64,000 nt of DNA from Microvirga sp. VF16 (GTDB taxonomy: Bacteria > Pseudomonadota > Alphaproteobacteria > Rhizobiales > Beijerinckiaceae). Positions 1 to 9,648 of the stretch are shown in pieces. The DNA lies in contig NZ_CP069354.1 of the NCBI RefSeq assembly GCF_016864375.1, positions 310,001 through 374,000 on the forward strand. The letters are read 5' to 3'. A program made the position numbers and the translations under genes. The notes below the pieces were generated by a model. The model was not told where the DNA came from and made no database searches. It worked only from the letters and a program-made list of their open reading frames with translations. The first letter of the stretch is position 1, and each line of letters starts with the position of its first letter.

Positions 1-65
1 GAGGTATCGTCCTCCACGTCGCTGATCGCATGGGCAAGGCGCGCCTGATCGTCGGGTGAAATCAT
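1..65 (-). CDS. TPM-domain protein, N-terminal fragment cut by the window edge
   Basis: Only the first 21 codons are present, beginning MISPDDQARLAHAIS. The ATG directly abuts the TAG stop of the upstream TPM-domain gene, so the two are probably translated as an operon behind lemA. An opening of the form xxxDxxRLxxAIxxxE is what I expect at the start of a second TPM (DUF477) domain protein, which often follows the first one in alphaproteobacterial lemA operons. That assignment rests on context plus a short N-terminus; the rest of the gene lies outside the window. Confidence 0.6.
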   Translation of the reverse strand, partial: MISPDDQARLAHAISDVEDDT

Positions 66-971
66 CTACCAGCTCCCCGAAGCGCCGCCGCCGCCCGACG
101 ATCCGCCTCCTCCCGAGAAGCCGCCCCCGCCGGACCAGCCTCCACCGCCTCCGGACCATCCGCTTCCGCCCGACCAGCCACCGGTCGTGACGATCCAGGG
201 ACCGCGGCGCCCGCGCCTGACGCTGCGCGCACGGCCAGCTCCCATCAGGCGGGAGATCAGGAAGAACAGGATCATGAGGATGATGAAGGCGATGACGGGG
301 TCGATGCTCGTCGTGTTGTCCTCGCGCACTTCCGCCCGGCGATGCCATTCCTCCGCATCGCCGGTGAGGATCGACAGCATGGCATCGACGCCCGCATCGA
401 TGCCACCGGCGAAATTGCCTTTCTGGAATTGCGGTGCGATGGCCGTGGTGATGATCACCTTGGAGAGTGCATCCGTCAGCGCGCCCTCCAGCCCGTAGCC
501 CACCTCGATGCGTACCTTCCGCTCCTGCGGCGCGACGAGAAGCAGCGCGCCGTTATCCTTATCCTTCTGGCCGATCTGCCAGTGCCGGAAGAGGCGGTTG
601 GCATAATCCTCGATTGTGTAGCCTTCGAGGGAGCGCACGGTCGCGACCACCACCTGGTCGCTGGTCTTGTCCTCATGGGCCTTCAGTTTGGCTTCGAGCG
701 CCGCCCGCTCTTCGGGTTTCAGAAGGTTCGCCGCATCGACCACGCGGCCGGTGAGCTGGGGAAAGGTCTGGGCGAGGGCTGGGAGGGGGAAGAGGAGGAT
801 GAGGAGGGTTATGACAACAGCAATGAGGAACGCCGTCCTGCTCTCTCCCCCCTTGTGGGGGAGAGTTGGAGAGGGGGGCGTGAGCGCCGGACTTGAACCA
901 GCATAGCGCCGACACCCCCCTCCCTGGCCCTCCCCCACAAGGGGGGAGGGGAAAGACGGCGTGCCCATCAT
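66..971 (-). CDS. TPM-domain (YgcG-like) membrane protein with Gly-rich tail
   Basis: 301 residues. Order: an unusual N-terminal stretch (about residues 3-45) encoded by an interspersed palindromic repeat, a hydrophobic signal segment (about 47-68, ending ALAQ), a TPM/DUF477 domain (about 75-200, with VVVATV and RIEVGYGLEGALTD), a second membrane segment near 225-242, and a Ser/Gly/Trp-rich C-terminus (GWSGGGG repeats). TPM proteins of this layout are envelope proteins of poorly known function that pair with LemA. The only ATG (two in tandem) lies 4 bp after the lemA stop, and no ATG, GTG or TTG is available between the repeat and the signal segment. Translation therefore probably runs through the repeat. 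The domain call is firm; the exact start and export efficiency are not. Confidence 0.85.
   Translation of the reverse strand: MMGTPSFPSPLVGEGQGGGCRRYAGSSPALTPPSPTLPHKGGESRTAFLIAVVITLLILLFPLPALAQTFPQLTGRVVDAANLLKPEERAALEAKLKAHEDKTSDQVVVATVRSLEGYTIEDYANRLFRHWQIGQKDKDNGALLLVAPQERKVRIEVGYGLEGALTDALSKVIITTAIAPQFQKGNFAGGIDAGVDAMLSILTGDAEEWHRRAEVREDNTTSIDPVIAFIILMILFFLISRLMGAGRARSVRRGRRGPWIVTTGGWSGGSGWSGGGGGWSGGGGFSGGGGSSGGGGASGSW
841..955. repeat. Interspersed palindromic repeat, family R2, inside a coding region
   Basis: GC-rich arms of the CTCTCC...GGGGGAGAG type flank a core containing AGTCCGGCGCT (read on the minus strand). The same arms and core recur at about 28180-28284, and related arms occur at 43411-43561. 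Here the element lies within the 5' end of the TPM-domain gene, without stop codons in the reading frame used. Confidence 0.75.
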
Positions 972-975
972 CCGC

Positions 976-1575
976 TTAGAACTTCACCTCTGGCGGTCGC
1001 TCTGAGCCCGCCGTGGCCGTAAAGGTCTCCATGGGCTTGGCATCGGGATAGACGATGGCGGCGATCCAGCGGCCGGGGATCGTGCGCAGCTCCGTATTGT
1101 AGGCCTGCACGGCAGAGATGTAGTCGCGCCGCGCCACCGCGATGCGGTTCTCCGTGCCTTCGAGCTGGGATTGCAGGGCGAGGAAGTTGGCGTTCGATTT
1201 CAGCTCCGGATAGCGCTCGACGGTGGCGAGCAGGCGGCCGAGCGCGCCCGAGAGCTGGTTCTGCGCCTCCTGGAACTGCCGGAATTTCTCCGGGTCCGTC
1301 ACGGTGGAAGCATCGACCTGAATCTGCGTGGCCTTTGCCCGGGCTTCCGTTACCTGGGTCAGGACCTCGCGCTCCTGCTGGGCGAAGCCCTTCACGGTTT
1401 CGACGAGGTTGGGGATGAGGTCGGACCGGCGCTGGTACTGGTTCTGCACCTCGCTCCAGGCGGCCTTGGCCTGTTCCTGCAGGGTCGGGACATTGTTGAT
1501 GCCACAGGCGGACAGGCCGAATGCCAGAATCATGCCGGTCAGCGCAACGTGCATCCTTGAAAGCAAAGCCGTCAT
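976..1575 (-). CDS. lemA: LemA family lipoprotein
   Basis: 199 residues. N-terminal signal with lipobox LSAC, so Cys24 would be lipidated. The body is the all-helical LemA domain: NxVPTLQEQAKAAWSEVQNQ followed by RRSDLIPNLVETVKG, then a long coiled helical stretch and the typical YNTELRTIPGRWIA near the C-terminus. LemA proteins are membrane-anchored with an extracytoplasmic helical bundle; their molecular role is unsettled. The gene is first in an operon with two TPM-domain genes downstream on the minus strand, a common partnership. Confidence 0.92.
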   Translation of the reverse strand: MTALLSRMHVALTGMILAFGLSACGINNVPTLQEQAKAAWSEVQNQYQRRSDLIPNLVETVKGFAQQEREVLTQVTEARAKATQIQVDASTVTDPEKFRQFQEAQNQLSGALGRLLATVERYPELKSNANFLALQSQLEGTENRIAVARRDYISAVQAYNTELRTIPGRWIAAIVYPDAKPMETFTATAGSERPPEVKF

Positions 1576-1758
1576 GTCTGTCCTTCCCCCGATTCGGATT
1601 TTCGAACCTTTGCTGGGATCAACACATGGAGCAGGGCCCCCGTTTCAACAAGCCGCTTTTCGATGGCCGTGCACATCGCATTGCGGCATGATCCCGGCGC
1701 CGCGCATCGACGCCAAAAGTCCGATGCTCAACTCCTTCGTTGGTGCATCGTTCGGGCT

Positions 1759-2238
1759 TCACGCTGCGCTGGGATCGGGCCGCCGCGGCTCCCGCCCGGC
1801 GATGAGCCAATAGACGAGGCCCGCCACGGCGCCGGTGAGTCCGAGCACGAGGCTCACATGCAGCTCCGCCGGCGTAGCGATGCGCGCCGACCCGCGCAGG
1901 ATCCACGGCACGGCCGCCGTCAGGATGCCGGTGGCGAGCGCATGCCAGAGCAGGCTCCGCATCCCGAGCACCTCGCTGATGATCGCGATCAGCAGCGGCG
2001 GGAAGATGAGCAGCGTGAACATGATCCGGCCGACGGCCAGAAAGGCATCCTCCACGATGGGCCCGGGATCTTCTGCGGCGAACACCGCGTCCACCAGGGA
2101 CCAGAAGCCGACGAAGAGCGTATCCCCTGTCAGCATCGCCATGACCGGATCGACGATGGTGGCGATGAGAAAAAAGGTGCCGCTCACGCCGATGGCGATG
2201 AGGAGCGCGAAGGGGATCAGGAGAAGCCAGCGGATCAT
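1759..2238 (-). CDS. Conserved small integral membrane protein
   Basis: 159 residues from the ATG at 2238 (MIRWLLLIPFALL). At least four hydrophobic segments: about 3-30, 70-95, 100-120 and 130-152, ending in a polar tail GREPRRPDPSAA. I do not recognise a named family. A TTG six codons upstream is an alternative start. The amphipathic pattern and absence of a better frame support it as a real gene; an overlapping 209-codon frame on the same strand has an Arg/His-rich, non-membrane composition and was discarded. The 180 bp downstream to lemA holds no supported feature. Confidence 0.7.
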   Translation of the reverse strand: MIRWLLLIPFALLIAIGVSGTFFLIATIVDPVMAMLTGDTLFVGFWSLVDAVFAAEDPGPIVEDAFLAVGRIMFTLLIFPPLLIAIISEVLGMRSLLWHALATGILTAAVPWILRGSARIATPAELHVSLVLGLTGAVAGLVYWLIAGREPRRPDPSAA

Positions 2239-2366
2239 GCCGGCGCATAGTGACAAAGTTCGCTTGGCGCCGCTAGAGGCCTCGGCGGAAGGGTCCGGTT
2301 TTCCCCGCCGGGTAATGCACTAATTAAGGAGCCGGGCGGCGGGTATCCATGCAGGAGGAGGACGCC

Positions 2367-2873
2367 ATGGCCACGTCGAAACTGGACGAGCGGCGGCTCA
2401 TGAGCGACGAGGAGTTCACCCTCGTCGAACAGACCCGCTATCCGGTGCTGGGGAAACTGGACGATGCGGCGCTCAAGGACCTGACCCAGCGTCTGCGGGA
2501 GCGGCGCGACCGGGCGCGGGACATCGCCCGTCGCCAGCGCCGCGAAGTCCGCGGCAAGGGCCGGCAGGGCACGACCTTCGAGAAGCAGGATGCCGGCAAC
2601 CGTCAGAAGGCCGGAGTGCTCGCCGAAGCACTGACCCGGATCAACAGCGAGCGCACGCGCCGCAAGGCGGATGAGTTCCGCGCGAACGCCCGCCGCGCTT
2701 TGGCTCTCCGACAGGGCGCGGAGGCGCCGGCGCGTCCCGATTCGGGAAAGACGCCCCGGAAGGGCATGCGCAAGAATGTGAGCGACCGTCGTGAGCGGAT
2801 CGTCAATCCTATGGACGTCGGCCGCGTCTCGCAGGCGGGCAAGCGTGCGCAAGCCGTGCGGGACAACGCTTAG
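2367..2873 (+). CDS. Conserved hypothetical basic helical protein
   Basis: 168 residues from ATG 2367, chosen because AGGAGG lies about 8 nt upstream; an in-frame ATG at 2349 has no such site. The protein is strongly charged and helical (RLRERRDRARDIARRQRREVRGKG near residues 45-70) and begins SKLDERRLMSDEEF. Similar short basic proteins of unknown function occur in many Hyphomicrobiales. No signal peptide or membrane segment. The composition could suit nucleic-acid binding, but no recognised domain shows this. Confidence 0.75.
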   Translation: MATSKLDERRLMSDEEFTLVEQTRYPVLGKLDDAALKDLTQRLRERRDRARDIARRQRREVRGKGRQGTTFEKQDAGNRQKAGVLAEALTRINSERTRRKADEFRANARRALALRQGAEAPARPDSGKTPRKGMRKNVSDRRERIVNPMDVGRVSQAGKRAQAVRDNA

Positions 2874-3042
2874 AGAATCGTGCGGACTTCCGTTTTGCGT
2901 CCGTCATCACCGGCCTTGCGCCGGTGATCCCGATCCGAAGAGCGCGGTGCTTCACACAGTCGAGATGGCCGGGACAAGCCCGGCCATGACGTGGGAGAGG
3001 TTACGAAGCTTTCTTGGAGCCCGCTTGGGAACCGACGGGAGC

Positions 3043-4356
3043 TTACTCCCCATCCCCCAGCGCATAGACACCCTCGGCGCCGATGCCCTGTTCGGCCATC
3101 ATGCGGGCGCGGGCGCGCAGCTTCTCGGTCTCGCTTTTGAGCTGGCCGCAGGCGGCGAGGATGTCGCGACCGCGCGGAGTGCGCACCGGCGAGGCGTAGC
3201 CGGCGCGATAGACGATCTCGGAGAAGCGTTCGATCCGCTCCCAGTCCGAACACTCATATTTCGAGCCCGGCCAGGGATTGAACGGGATCAGGTTGATCTT
3301 CGCCGGAATGCCTTTCAGCAGGCGCACGAGCTCGCGCGCATCGGCATCCGAATCGTTCACGCCCTTGAGCATCACGTATTCGAAGGTGATGCGGCGCGCG
3401 TTCGACAGGCCAGGATAGGCGCGGCAGGCGTCGAGCAGCTGCTTGATGTCGTATTTGCGGTTGATCGGCACCAGCTCGTCGCGCAGCTCGTCACGCACCG
3501 CATGGAGCGAGATCGCCAGCATGGTATTGGCTTCCGCACCCAGACGCTCCATCTGTGGCACGACGCCGGAGGTGGAGACGGTGATGCGGCGGCGCGAGAG
3601 AGTCAGGCCCTCGCCGTCCGACATCACGTCGATCGCGGCGACCACGTCACCGATGTTGTAGAGCGGCTCGCCCATGCCCATGAACACGATGTTGGACACG
3701 AAGCGTCCGCCATCAGTCGGCACGAAGGCGCCCTCGGGCGGCATCGCATGGGGCCAGTCGCCGATGGAATCGCGGGCAACGATGAGCTGCGCCACGATCT
3801 CGGCCGAGGTCAGGTTGCGCACGAGGCGCTGGGTGCCCGTGTGGCAGAAGGAGCAGGTCAGCGTGCAGCCGACCTGGCTCGACACGCAGAGCGTGCCGCG
3901 GTCGACTTCCGGAATGTAAACGCACTCGATCTCGGCGCCCTTGTCGAGCGGGCCGGTGGAAGGCATACGGATGAGCCACTTGCGGGTGCCGTCCTTCGAG
4001 ACCTGCTCGGAGACGACCTGCGGGCGGGCAAGCGTATAGGCTTGGCTGAGCTTGGCGCGCAGCTCCTTGCCCACATTGGTCATCTCGGAGAAGTCCTTCG
4101 CCCCGCGGAAATAGATCCAGTGCCAGAGCTGGGCGACGCGCATCTTGAGCTCGCGCTCGGGCACGCCGATGGCAGCAAGCGAGTCCTTCAACTGGTCACG
4201 GGTGAGGCCGATCAGCGACGCGCCACCGGGAGCGGCTCCGGCTACGACGTTCAGCTCCGCCTTCTTTTCGATGAACCCGGCCGCGCGTGCAGCATCGCTG
4301 ACGGCCACGGGTGCCGCATTGGGGTTATGCTTGGCGATGTCGAGCACCGTCGCCAT
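3043..4356 (-). CDS. rlmN: Dual-specificity RNA methyltransferase RlmN
   Basis: 437 residues from the ATG at 4356 ([11 protein letters not shown]). Radical SAM enzyme that methylates C2 of A2503 in 23S rRNA and A37 in some tRNAs. The CxxxCxxC cluster motif is at C164-x3-C168-x2-C171 (CTLTCSFC), followed by HTGTQ. The family's methyl-carrying Cys is C403 ([10 protein letters not shown]). GMGEPLYN and the MLKGVND segment are also typical. An upstream extension of the frame runs through a palindromic repeat and is not credible. About 50 residues before the RlmN core are extra compared with E. coli, as is usual in alphaproteobacteria. Confidence 0.96.
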   Translation of the reverse strand: MATVLDIAKHNPNAAPVAVSDAARAAGFIEKKAELNVVAGAAPGGASLIGLTRDQLKDSLAAIGVPERELKMRVAQLWHWIYFRGAKDFSEMTNVGKELRAKLSQAYTLARPQVVSEQVSKDGTRKWLIRMPSTGPLDKGAEIECVYIPEVDRGTLCVSSQVGCTLTCSFCHTGTQRLVRNLTSAEIVAQLIVARDSIGDWPHAMPPEGAFVPTDGGRFVSNIVFMGMGEPLYNIGDVVAAIDVMSDGEGLTLSRRRITVSTSGVVPQMERLGAEANTMLAISLHAVRDELRDELVPINRKYDIKQLLDACRAYPGLSNARRITFEYVMLKGVNDSDADARELVRLLKGIPAKINLIPFNPWPGSKYECSDWERIERFSEIVYRAGYASPVRTPRGRDILAACGQLKSETEKLRARARMMAEQGIGAEGVYALGDGE

Positions 4357-4450
4357 GGGAAATCTCAAGCCTCGTTGTTGGGAGTTGGCGTGCCATATAA
4401 CACGATTGCGCCGAAACCGTGAGCCTTCAAAAACAAAATTCCGGGCGCGA

Positions 4451-4563
4451 GCGCATCGTGCGGAAAAGTGGCTCCGGTTTTCCGCGAAGAGCGATGCGCT
4501 CTTCAAAAAGGTGAGCATCGAATAGATCCCAAAAGTGGCATCCACTTTTGGGTCCGATGCTCT
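4451..4563. repeat. Interspersed palindromic repeat, family R1, copy A
   Basis: Opens with GCGCATCGTGCGGAAAAGTG and closes with CACTTTTGGGTCCGATGCTC. Two imperfect hairpins are built around GGAAAAGTGG...CCGGTTTTCC and CCAAAAGTGG...CCACTTTTGG. Related copies are at about 19136, 32281, 36679, 54191 and 54453. Lies between rlmN and the IalB-like gene. Confidence 0.8.
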
Positions 4564-4612
4564 AGCCCGGAACATGCTCATCGAGGCATCGATTTTCAAC
4601 CGTGCAGGGGTG

Positions 4613-5335
4613 TTAGGAAGCGCATTCCTTGCGGGCATGCTCCAGGGCTTTGCTGAAGCCATTGAGCGAATAGCGGTCGGTCAGGCTCGAGCCGCGGGCC
4701 GATTGCATCTTCACGGTCACGGTTCCGCTCCTCGCCATGGTGGCGATGGCCTGGCCTTCCTCGGCGGGATTCTTCAACCAGGCATTGGCGGCCTTGGTGA
4801 TCAGGGCATAGGACGCATTGCCGATGGCGGCTTCCGCCGGGCCGTTCTCCTTGGCCGTGAAGCCAAGCACCAGGGCGACTTCGTTCTTCACGTTCTCCGC
4901 CGGGCGGAAGGACACGAAAAGATAGGCCGGATCCCGGTTCAGGTTCTTCGGCAGCCGGTCCTTGGGCTGGCTGAGCGCATAGCAGATCTTCGAGCGGCCG
5001 GTCAGGGCCGTGTAGACGCCCCAATCCCCGTAAGAGGTGAGGAGCGATGCGCCACCCGGGCCGGTCGCGGCCTGGGCCGGCCTGGCGGCAGCAGCGGCCG
5101 CTCCAGCGGCGGTTCCCGCAGCCGCGGCGGCAGCGGGCTTGGCCGCATTGGTCTTGGTCGTCGCTGCAGGTTTGGGCTTCGCGGCCGGCGCCGGTTTGGC
5201 GGCAGGCCGTGTCGATTGCTGCCCACGCTGGGACTGAGCCAGAGCTGCAGGCCCGGTTCCGATGACGAATATGGCGGAAAGGATGCCCGCGGCGATGCCG
5301 CGCTGGAGAGATGCAGTAATCATGGGGCGGACCAT
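4613..5335 (-). CDS. Secreted invasion-associated locus B (IalB)-like protein
   Basis: 240 residues. Signal peptide to about residue 33 (PAALAQ), then a low-complexity Ala/Pro/Lys linker (about 38-92, [11 protein letters not shown]), then a globular domain with [17 protein letters not shown], and [10 protein letters not shown], closing with a C-terminal Cys (ECAS). The two Cys residues could form a disulfide in the periplasm. The W-x-V-Y...CYA pattern matches the IalB family (PF06776). IalB-like proteins often sit next to rlmN in this order. The name derives from Bartonella and does not imply virulence here. A second ATG at 5323 is an equally good start. Confidence 0.75.
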   Translation of the reverse strand: MVRPMITASLQRGIAAGILSAIFVIGTGPAALAQSQRGQQSTRPAAKPAPAAKPKPAATTKTNAAKPAAAAAAGTAAGAAAAAARPAQAATGPGGASLLTSYGDWGVYTALTGRSKICYALSQPKDRLPKNLNRDPAYLFVSFRPAENVKNEVALVLGFTAKENGPAEAAIGNASYALITKAANAWLKNPAEEGQAIATMARSGTVTVKMQSARGSSLTDRYSLNGFSKALEHARKECAS

Positions 5336-5629
5336 ACAACCGGATGGTTAAGAACTCTTCACCATCTCCGTTAAGGCTGCGCCAACGGATTGGCGATGCG
5401 TCGAAACGTGGCGGTGGCGACAAGCATGGCGGCTTCACCTGAACCGCAGCCCAATAAAAACGGCCGCCGAAGCGGCCCAACTCAGTGGCACTCAAAGCTT
5501 GTTCGTCTTTTAAAAGTCGGAGGAAACGAAATAACTTTTTTGCGAACAAGATCTCTCTATAACGATCAGAAACAACATTGCAATAAGTCAATATTCTTTG
5601 TTCTGAATATGATCCTATCGAACGCAAGG
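5336..5629. other. Intergenic gap, no gene supported
   Basis: 294 bp upstream of the IalB-like gene. It becomes A/T-rich between about 5520 and 5625. It should contain the minus-strand promoter for the IalB-like/rlmN genes, but I cannot place boxes with confidence, and I see no RNA gene or repeat. Confidence 0.4.
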
Positions 5630-6016
5630 TTAAGCTTGTTTTTCCGTCTCTCTGAGAGCTTTCCGCGCCTTCTCCTTGTGCTCTTCCGTAATGGAACCGG
5701 CGACCTGCGTGATCGCGGCGGCCAGCACGGCTGCATCATCGGCAAAGCCGAACAGAGGCAGGAGATCGGTGATCGCATCCGTGGGAAACACGAAATACGC
5801 GATGGCGCCGAGGAGAATGAGCTTCACACGGCTCGGCGTCGAGGGATCGGTGGCACAGAAGAAGGCGGCCACGAGATCCTCCGCGAAGGGGATCTTGCCG
5901 GCAACACGCTTCAGCTTGTCCCAGAACCGACGCTTCAGACCCTCTTCGTCACGGGTCTCGTTGCGTATGGCCTCCATCTCGGCCTTGGTGAAAGGCTTCA
6001 TGAAGGGTGCGCTCAT
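5630..6016 (-). CDS. YkvA family protein (DUF1232)
   Basis: 128 residues. The DUF1232 core is visible around residues 65-95: LLGAIAYFVFPTDAITDLLP followed by GFADDAAVLAAAI. Two short hydrophobic segments suggest a small membrane protein. The C-terminus is a charged helix. The start could be ATG 6016 or the internal ATG (MKPFTK) five codons later. Function of the family is unknown. Confidence 0.85.
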   Translation of the reverse strand: MSAPFMKPFTKAEMEAIRNETRDEEGLKRRFWDKLKRVAGKIPFAEDLVAAFFCATDPSTPSRVKLILLGAIAYFVFPTDAITDLLPLFGFADDAAVLAAAITQVAGSITEEHKEKARKALRETEKQA

Positions 6017-6095
6017 CTATCTGTTCCTTCCTTAAGGGGCGTTCCCGATGGGTCGAGGATAGCTTAAGACGACCATAGATAGTGGGAGAAAAGCG

Positions 6096-6881
<786 letters not shown>

Positions 6882-6901
6882 GCGCGGCGGTCGCTGAAGG
6901 C

Positions 6902-7204
6902 CTATCGCTTCAACAGTCCCACGGCCATCTGGTCCATGCGCTGCGCCAGCTCGATGTCGCGGCGCGTCAGGCCCTTGGCATCATGGGTGGACAGCGTCAC
7001 CTCGACCTTGTTGTAGCCATTGCTCCAGTCGGGATGGTGGTTCATGGCCTCCGCCACGAGCGCGACGCGGGTCATCCAGCCGAAGGCCGCGTTGAAATCG
7101 TCGAAGACGAAGCGCTTATGAATGGCGTCGCGGCCTTCGACGAGCGCCCAGCCGTCGAGGGCGGGCAGGAGTTCGGCACGTTCGGATTCGGTCAGACGGG
7201 GCAT
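6902..7204 (-). CDS. phhB: Pterin-4a-carbinolamine dehydratase
   Basis: 100 residues, full length for the family. The active-site signature is [18 protein letters not shown]56, H57 and P58, with H74 in STHD as the further conserved His. It dehydrates 4a-hydroxytetrahydrobiopterin, regenerating the cofactor of aromatic amino-acid hydroxylases; the protein can also act in molybdopterin-related or regulatory roles. No phenylalanine hydroxylase gene is in the window. Converges with the SDR gene, 20 bp between stops. Confidence 0.94.
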   Translation of the reverse strand: MPRLTESERAELLPALDGWALVEGRDAIHKRFVFDDFNAAFGWMTRVALVAEAMNHHPDWSNGYNKVEVTLSTHDAKGLTRRDIELAQRMDQMAVGLLKR

Positions 7205-7270
7205 AGGTGTGCTTCATCGTGAGGACAGGTTCGCCTTAGTGATGAAGCACAGAAGCGATGTTTCAAGGGC

Positions 7271-8287
7271 TTACGGAATGCCGAGAAGCCGGATGAGGCT
7301 TAAGCTGATCGCAATCAGCACCAGGAGCGAGAGCGTGACCGCAAGCGTCACCCGCCCACCGACATTCCTGAGCACCTTGAGATCGACGCCAAGCCCTAAA
7401 GCCGCCATGGAGATGATCGTGAAGAGCGTTGCGGTCGGCACGATCGCCCGCAAGACCGCATCGGGAATGACGCCGAGAGAGCGCAGCAGGGCGAGGCTCA
7501 AGAAGCCGACGATGAACCAGGGCACGAGCCGGTTCCAGGACAGACTCGGCTTCGCATCCGTCGTGCTGCGGCCCATTGCAAGCGACAGCGCGATGACCAC
7601 CGGCCCGAGCATCAGCACGCGCACGAGCTTCACCAGGGTGCCGAGCTGCGTGCTGACGAGGCTCACTGGTACGGTTGCGGCCAGCACCTGCGGCACCGCA
7701 TAGACGGTCAGTCCGGCAAGCACACCGTATTGGGTCATCGACAGGTCGAGGAGCGGTACCAGCAGGGGCAGGGTGAGGACGACGATCACGCCGAGGATCG
7801 CCGTGAACGCGATGGAGGAGGCGACATCCTCCGGCCTCGCGCCGATGACGGGCGCCACGGCGGCAATCGCCGAATTGCCGCAGATGGAATTGCCGCAGGC
7901 GACGAGCATCGCCATGCGCTTCGGCAGACCGAGCCAGCGGCCGAGCCCGTAGCTCGCCCCGATAGCAAGCGCCACCACGACGGCAATGCCGAGGATGAGT
8001 CCGACCCCCGCATCGAGCACGGCCTGAAAGCTGATCGAGGCGCCCAACAGCATCACGGCGATCTCGAGCAGAGTCTTGGCGGAAAAGCCGATGCCGGGGG
8101 CCCAGCGCTTATCCGGCGTCCAGAGAGTCCGCACGATGGTGCCAATGAGGATCGCGATGACGAGCGCCTCGAGCCAGGGCCGTCCGGTCCAATGCTCCTC
8201 CGCCCATTGCAGACCCATCGCCGCAATCGCAATTGCCGCGCACAAGCCGATGCCGGGCGCCAGTTGCGCGATGCGGTTGATATTCAT
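7271..8287 (-). CDS. YeiH-type putative sulfate/organosulfur exporter
   Basis: 338 residues from the ATG at 8287 (MNINRIAQLAPGIGL), a normal length for the YeiH/PF03601 family. About ten hydrophobic segments. Family hallmarks: ETLLEIAVMLLGASISF-like segment (here KTLLEIAVMLLGASI), ACGNSICGNSAIAAVAPVI in the centre, and the C-terminal FTIISMAALGLGVDL. No Shine-Dalgarno is obvious at the chosen ATG; an upstream in-frame start at 8350 would add 21 residues of non-membrane character. Transport substrate for this family is mostly inferred. Confidence 0.88.
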   Translation of the reverse strand: MNINRIAQLAPGIGLCAAIAIAAMGLQWAEEHWTGRPWLEALVIAILIGTIVRTLWTPDKRWAPGIGFSAKTLLEIAVMLLGASISFQAVLDAGVGLILGIAVVVALAIGASYGLGRWLGLPKRMAMLVACGNSICGNSAIAAVAPVIGARPEDVASSIAFTAILGVIVVLTLPLLVPLLDLSMTQYGVLAGLTVYAVPQVLAATVPVSLVSTQLGTLVKLVRVLMLGPVVIALSLAMGRSTTDAKPSLSWNRLVPWFIVGFLSLALLRSLGVIPDAVLRAIVPTATLFTIISMAALGLGVDLKVLRNVGGRVTLAVTLSLLVLIAISLSLIRLLGIP

Positions 8288-8359
8288 GGAGGTCGTTTCA
8301 GTCCTGGGCGTCTTGAGGCAGGGGCTAGTCCCAAGGTGCAGAGGATGCAAGCCTGAAAT

Positions 8360-8395
8360 TACCCCGCTGTCATTCCTAAGAATGACAGCGGGGTA
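8360..8395 (-). terminator. Strong intergenic hairpin, likely terminator
   Basis: Perfect 15-bp stem with a 6-nt loop (TACCCCGCTGTCATT / AATGACAGCGGGGTA). It lies just after the stop of the histidine-phosphatase gene and before the YeiH-like gene, both on the minus strand. The following T-run is short, so it may also be a relic of a palindromic repeat. Confidence 0.6.
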
Positions 8396-8413
8396 TTTCG
8401 CGTATCACTTAAT

Positions 8414-9004
8414 TCAAGACGCAAATCCATCCTCGATGGAGCGCCAATCCTGCGTCAGTGTGAACGAGTCGCGGTCGATGACGATGAAGCAGCCGCCGCC
8501 GGGATGTTGCGGGCGGCTTTCCTGCCCGATCTCCACCTTCTGCAGATGCGCGGTCAGCAGGCACCCGACGGCGCCATGGGAGACGACAATGATGTCACCG
8601 GATGTCTCGTCCTCGCGCAGGATCCGGCGGATGGCGTTCACGATCCGCGTCTGTGCGTCGATGGCGCGTTCCCAGCCACGGATGCTCTCATGCGGGCGAC
8701 CGAAGAATTCGCGCACCACGTCCCAGAATTCCGGCGGCGCGATGAAGCCCGTCGACGTGCGGTCGTTCTCGCCCAGATCCTCGTCGGTCTCATAGGACAG
8801 GCCGAGCGCTTCCGCCACGATGGCGGCCCCATCCATCGCCTTCTGCTCGGTGCTGGAATAAACGGCGGATACATCCCTGTCGCCGAGCATCGCTGCAAAG
8901 CGTTCCATGCGGGCGCGCCCGATGGCGTTCAAGGGCCATTCGGGGATGGGCTGGTTCGGGTCGATGACCACTTCGGGATGGGTGATGAAGATGAGCGAAG
9001 CCAT
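8414..9004 (-). CDS. Histidine phosphatase superfamily protein, non-canonical RHG motif
   Basis: 196 residues. The usual N-terminal LVRHGE is replaced by FITHPEV, keeping the phospho-accepting His (H9) but not the Arg before it. The second catalytic His is H143 in VVSHGAVG. YSSTEQKAMDGA matches the family's conserved TSxxxRAxxTA region, and a Glu after it (DLGEND) may be the proton donor. Substrate unknown. The missing first Arg could alter phosphate binding or mark a divergent subfamily. A hairpin follows the gene. Confidence 0.85.
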   Translation of the reverse strand: MASLIFITHPEVVIDPNQPIPEWPLNAIGRARMERFAAMLGDRDVSAVYSSTEQKAMDGAAIVAEALGLSYETDEDLGENDRTSTGFIAPPEFWDVVREFFGRPHESIRGWERAIDAQTRIVNAIRRILREDETSGDIIVVSHGAVGCLLTAHLQKVEIGQESRPQHPGGGCFIVIDRDSFTLTQDWRSIEDGFAS

Positions 9005-9041
9005 GGACCTCGATGTAACAGTCCTTCAAAGGTGCGTCGAG

Positions 9042-9578
9042 TCAGCTCAAAGGATAGGCCGCTTCGACGATATAGGGCCCGCCGCCCACAGAATTCCGCG
9101 AGGAATACAGAACGAAGCGATCCGCCGTGAAAGTCAGTTTCGGGAAATGGCCGCGGACCGCGATGTAGTCCGCCACATCGATGGGTGAGACATTGCGCAG
9201 CCGCGCCAGTGTTATATGCGGCGTGAACTTGCGCGTCTCCGGAGACAGGCCAACCTGGCGCAGGAGACGTTCCTGTTCCGCCTGGAGTTCGTTCAACTCG
9301 CCGTTGCCGGAGGTGCGAGCGAAGACGGCACGGGGCTTCCCGCCGCCGAACGTGTCCAGTCCATCGATGGTGACGGTGAGCGGGGCGCGTTGACGCCTCT
9401 CGCCGAGAATCGAAGTGACATCATCCGCCATGCGATCGTCGATATCGCCGATGAAGCGCAGGGTGAGGTGATAGTTTTCGGGGTCGATCCAGCGCGCCCC
9501 AGGCAAGCCGCCGCGAAACTGCGACAGGGCCAGCGCGATCTCGGGCGGGATCTCGATGCCGGTGAACAGGCGTGGCAT
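9042..9578 (-). CDS. thpR: RNA 2',3'-cyclic phosphodiesterase (2'-5' RNA ligase-like)
   Basis: 178 residues from ATG 9578; GGAGG lies 6-7 nt upstream, which decides this start over an upstream one at 9605. Two HxTx motifs of the 2H phosphoesterase fold are present: HLTL at residues 37-40 and HITL at 121-124, plus RFIGDI after the first. ThpR hydrolyses 2',3'-cyclic phosphate ends on RNA; the ligase activity is the reverse reaction seen in vitro. Single gene, no evident operon. Confidence 0.94.
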   Translation of the reverse strand: MPRLFTGIEIPPEIALALSQFRGGLPGARWIDPENYHLTLRFIGDIDDRMADDVTSILGERRQRAPLTVTIDGLDTFGGGKPRAVFARTSGNGELNELQAEQERLLRQVGLSPETRKFTPHITLARLRNVSPIDVADYIAVRGHFPKLTFTADRFVLYSSRNSVGGGPYIVEAAYPLS

Positions 9579-9648
9579 GCACCACCTCCCGAGGCTTGCT
9601 GACAATGCGTCAGACGATTGGTGGCCGGGTTTGTTCCAGATCGTAAAA

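Noticed and set aside
1619..2248. 209-codon minus-strand frame overlapping the small membrane protein
   Set aside because: Arg/His-rich, no hydrophobic segments; the overlapping 159-residue frame has a clean membrane-protein pattern.
2791..4422. Long plus-strand frame (543 codons) opposite rlmN
   Set aside because: Antisense shadow of a high-GC gene; His/Arg-rich composition without domains, while rlmN on the other strand is complete with its catalytic motifs.
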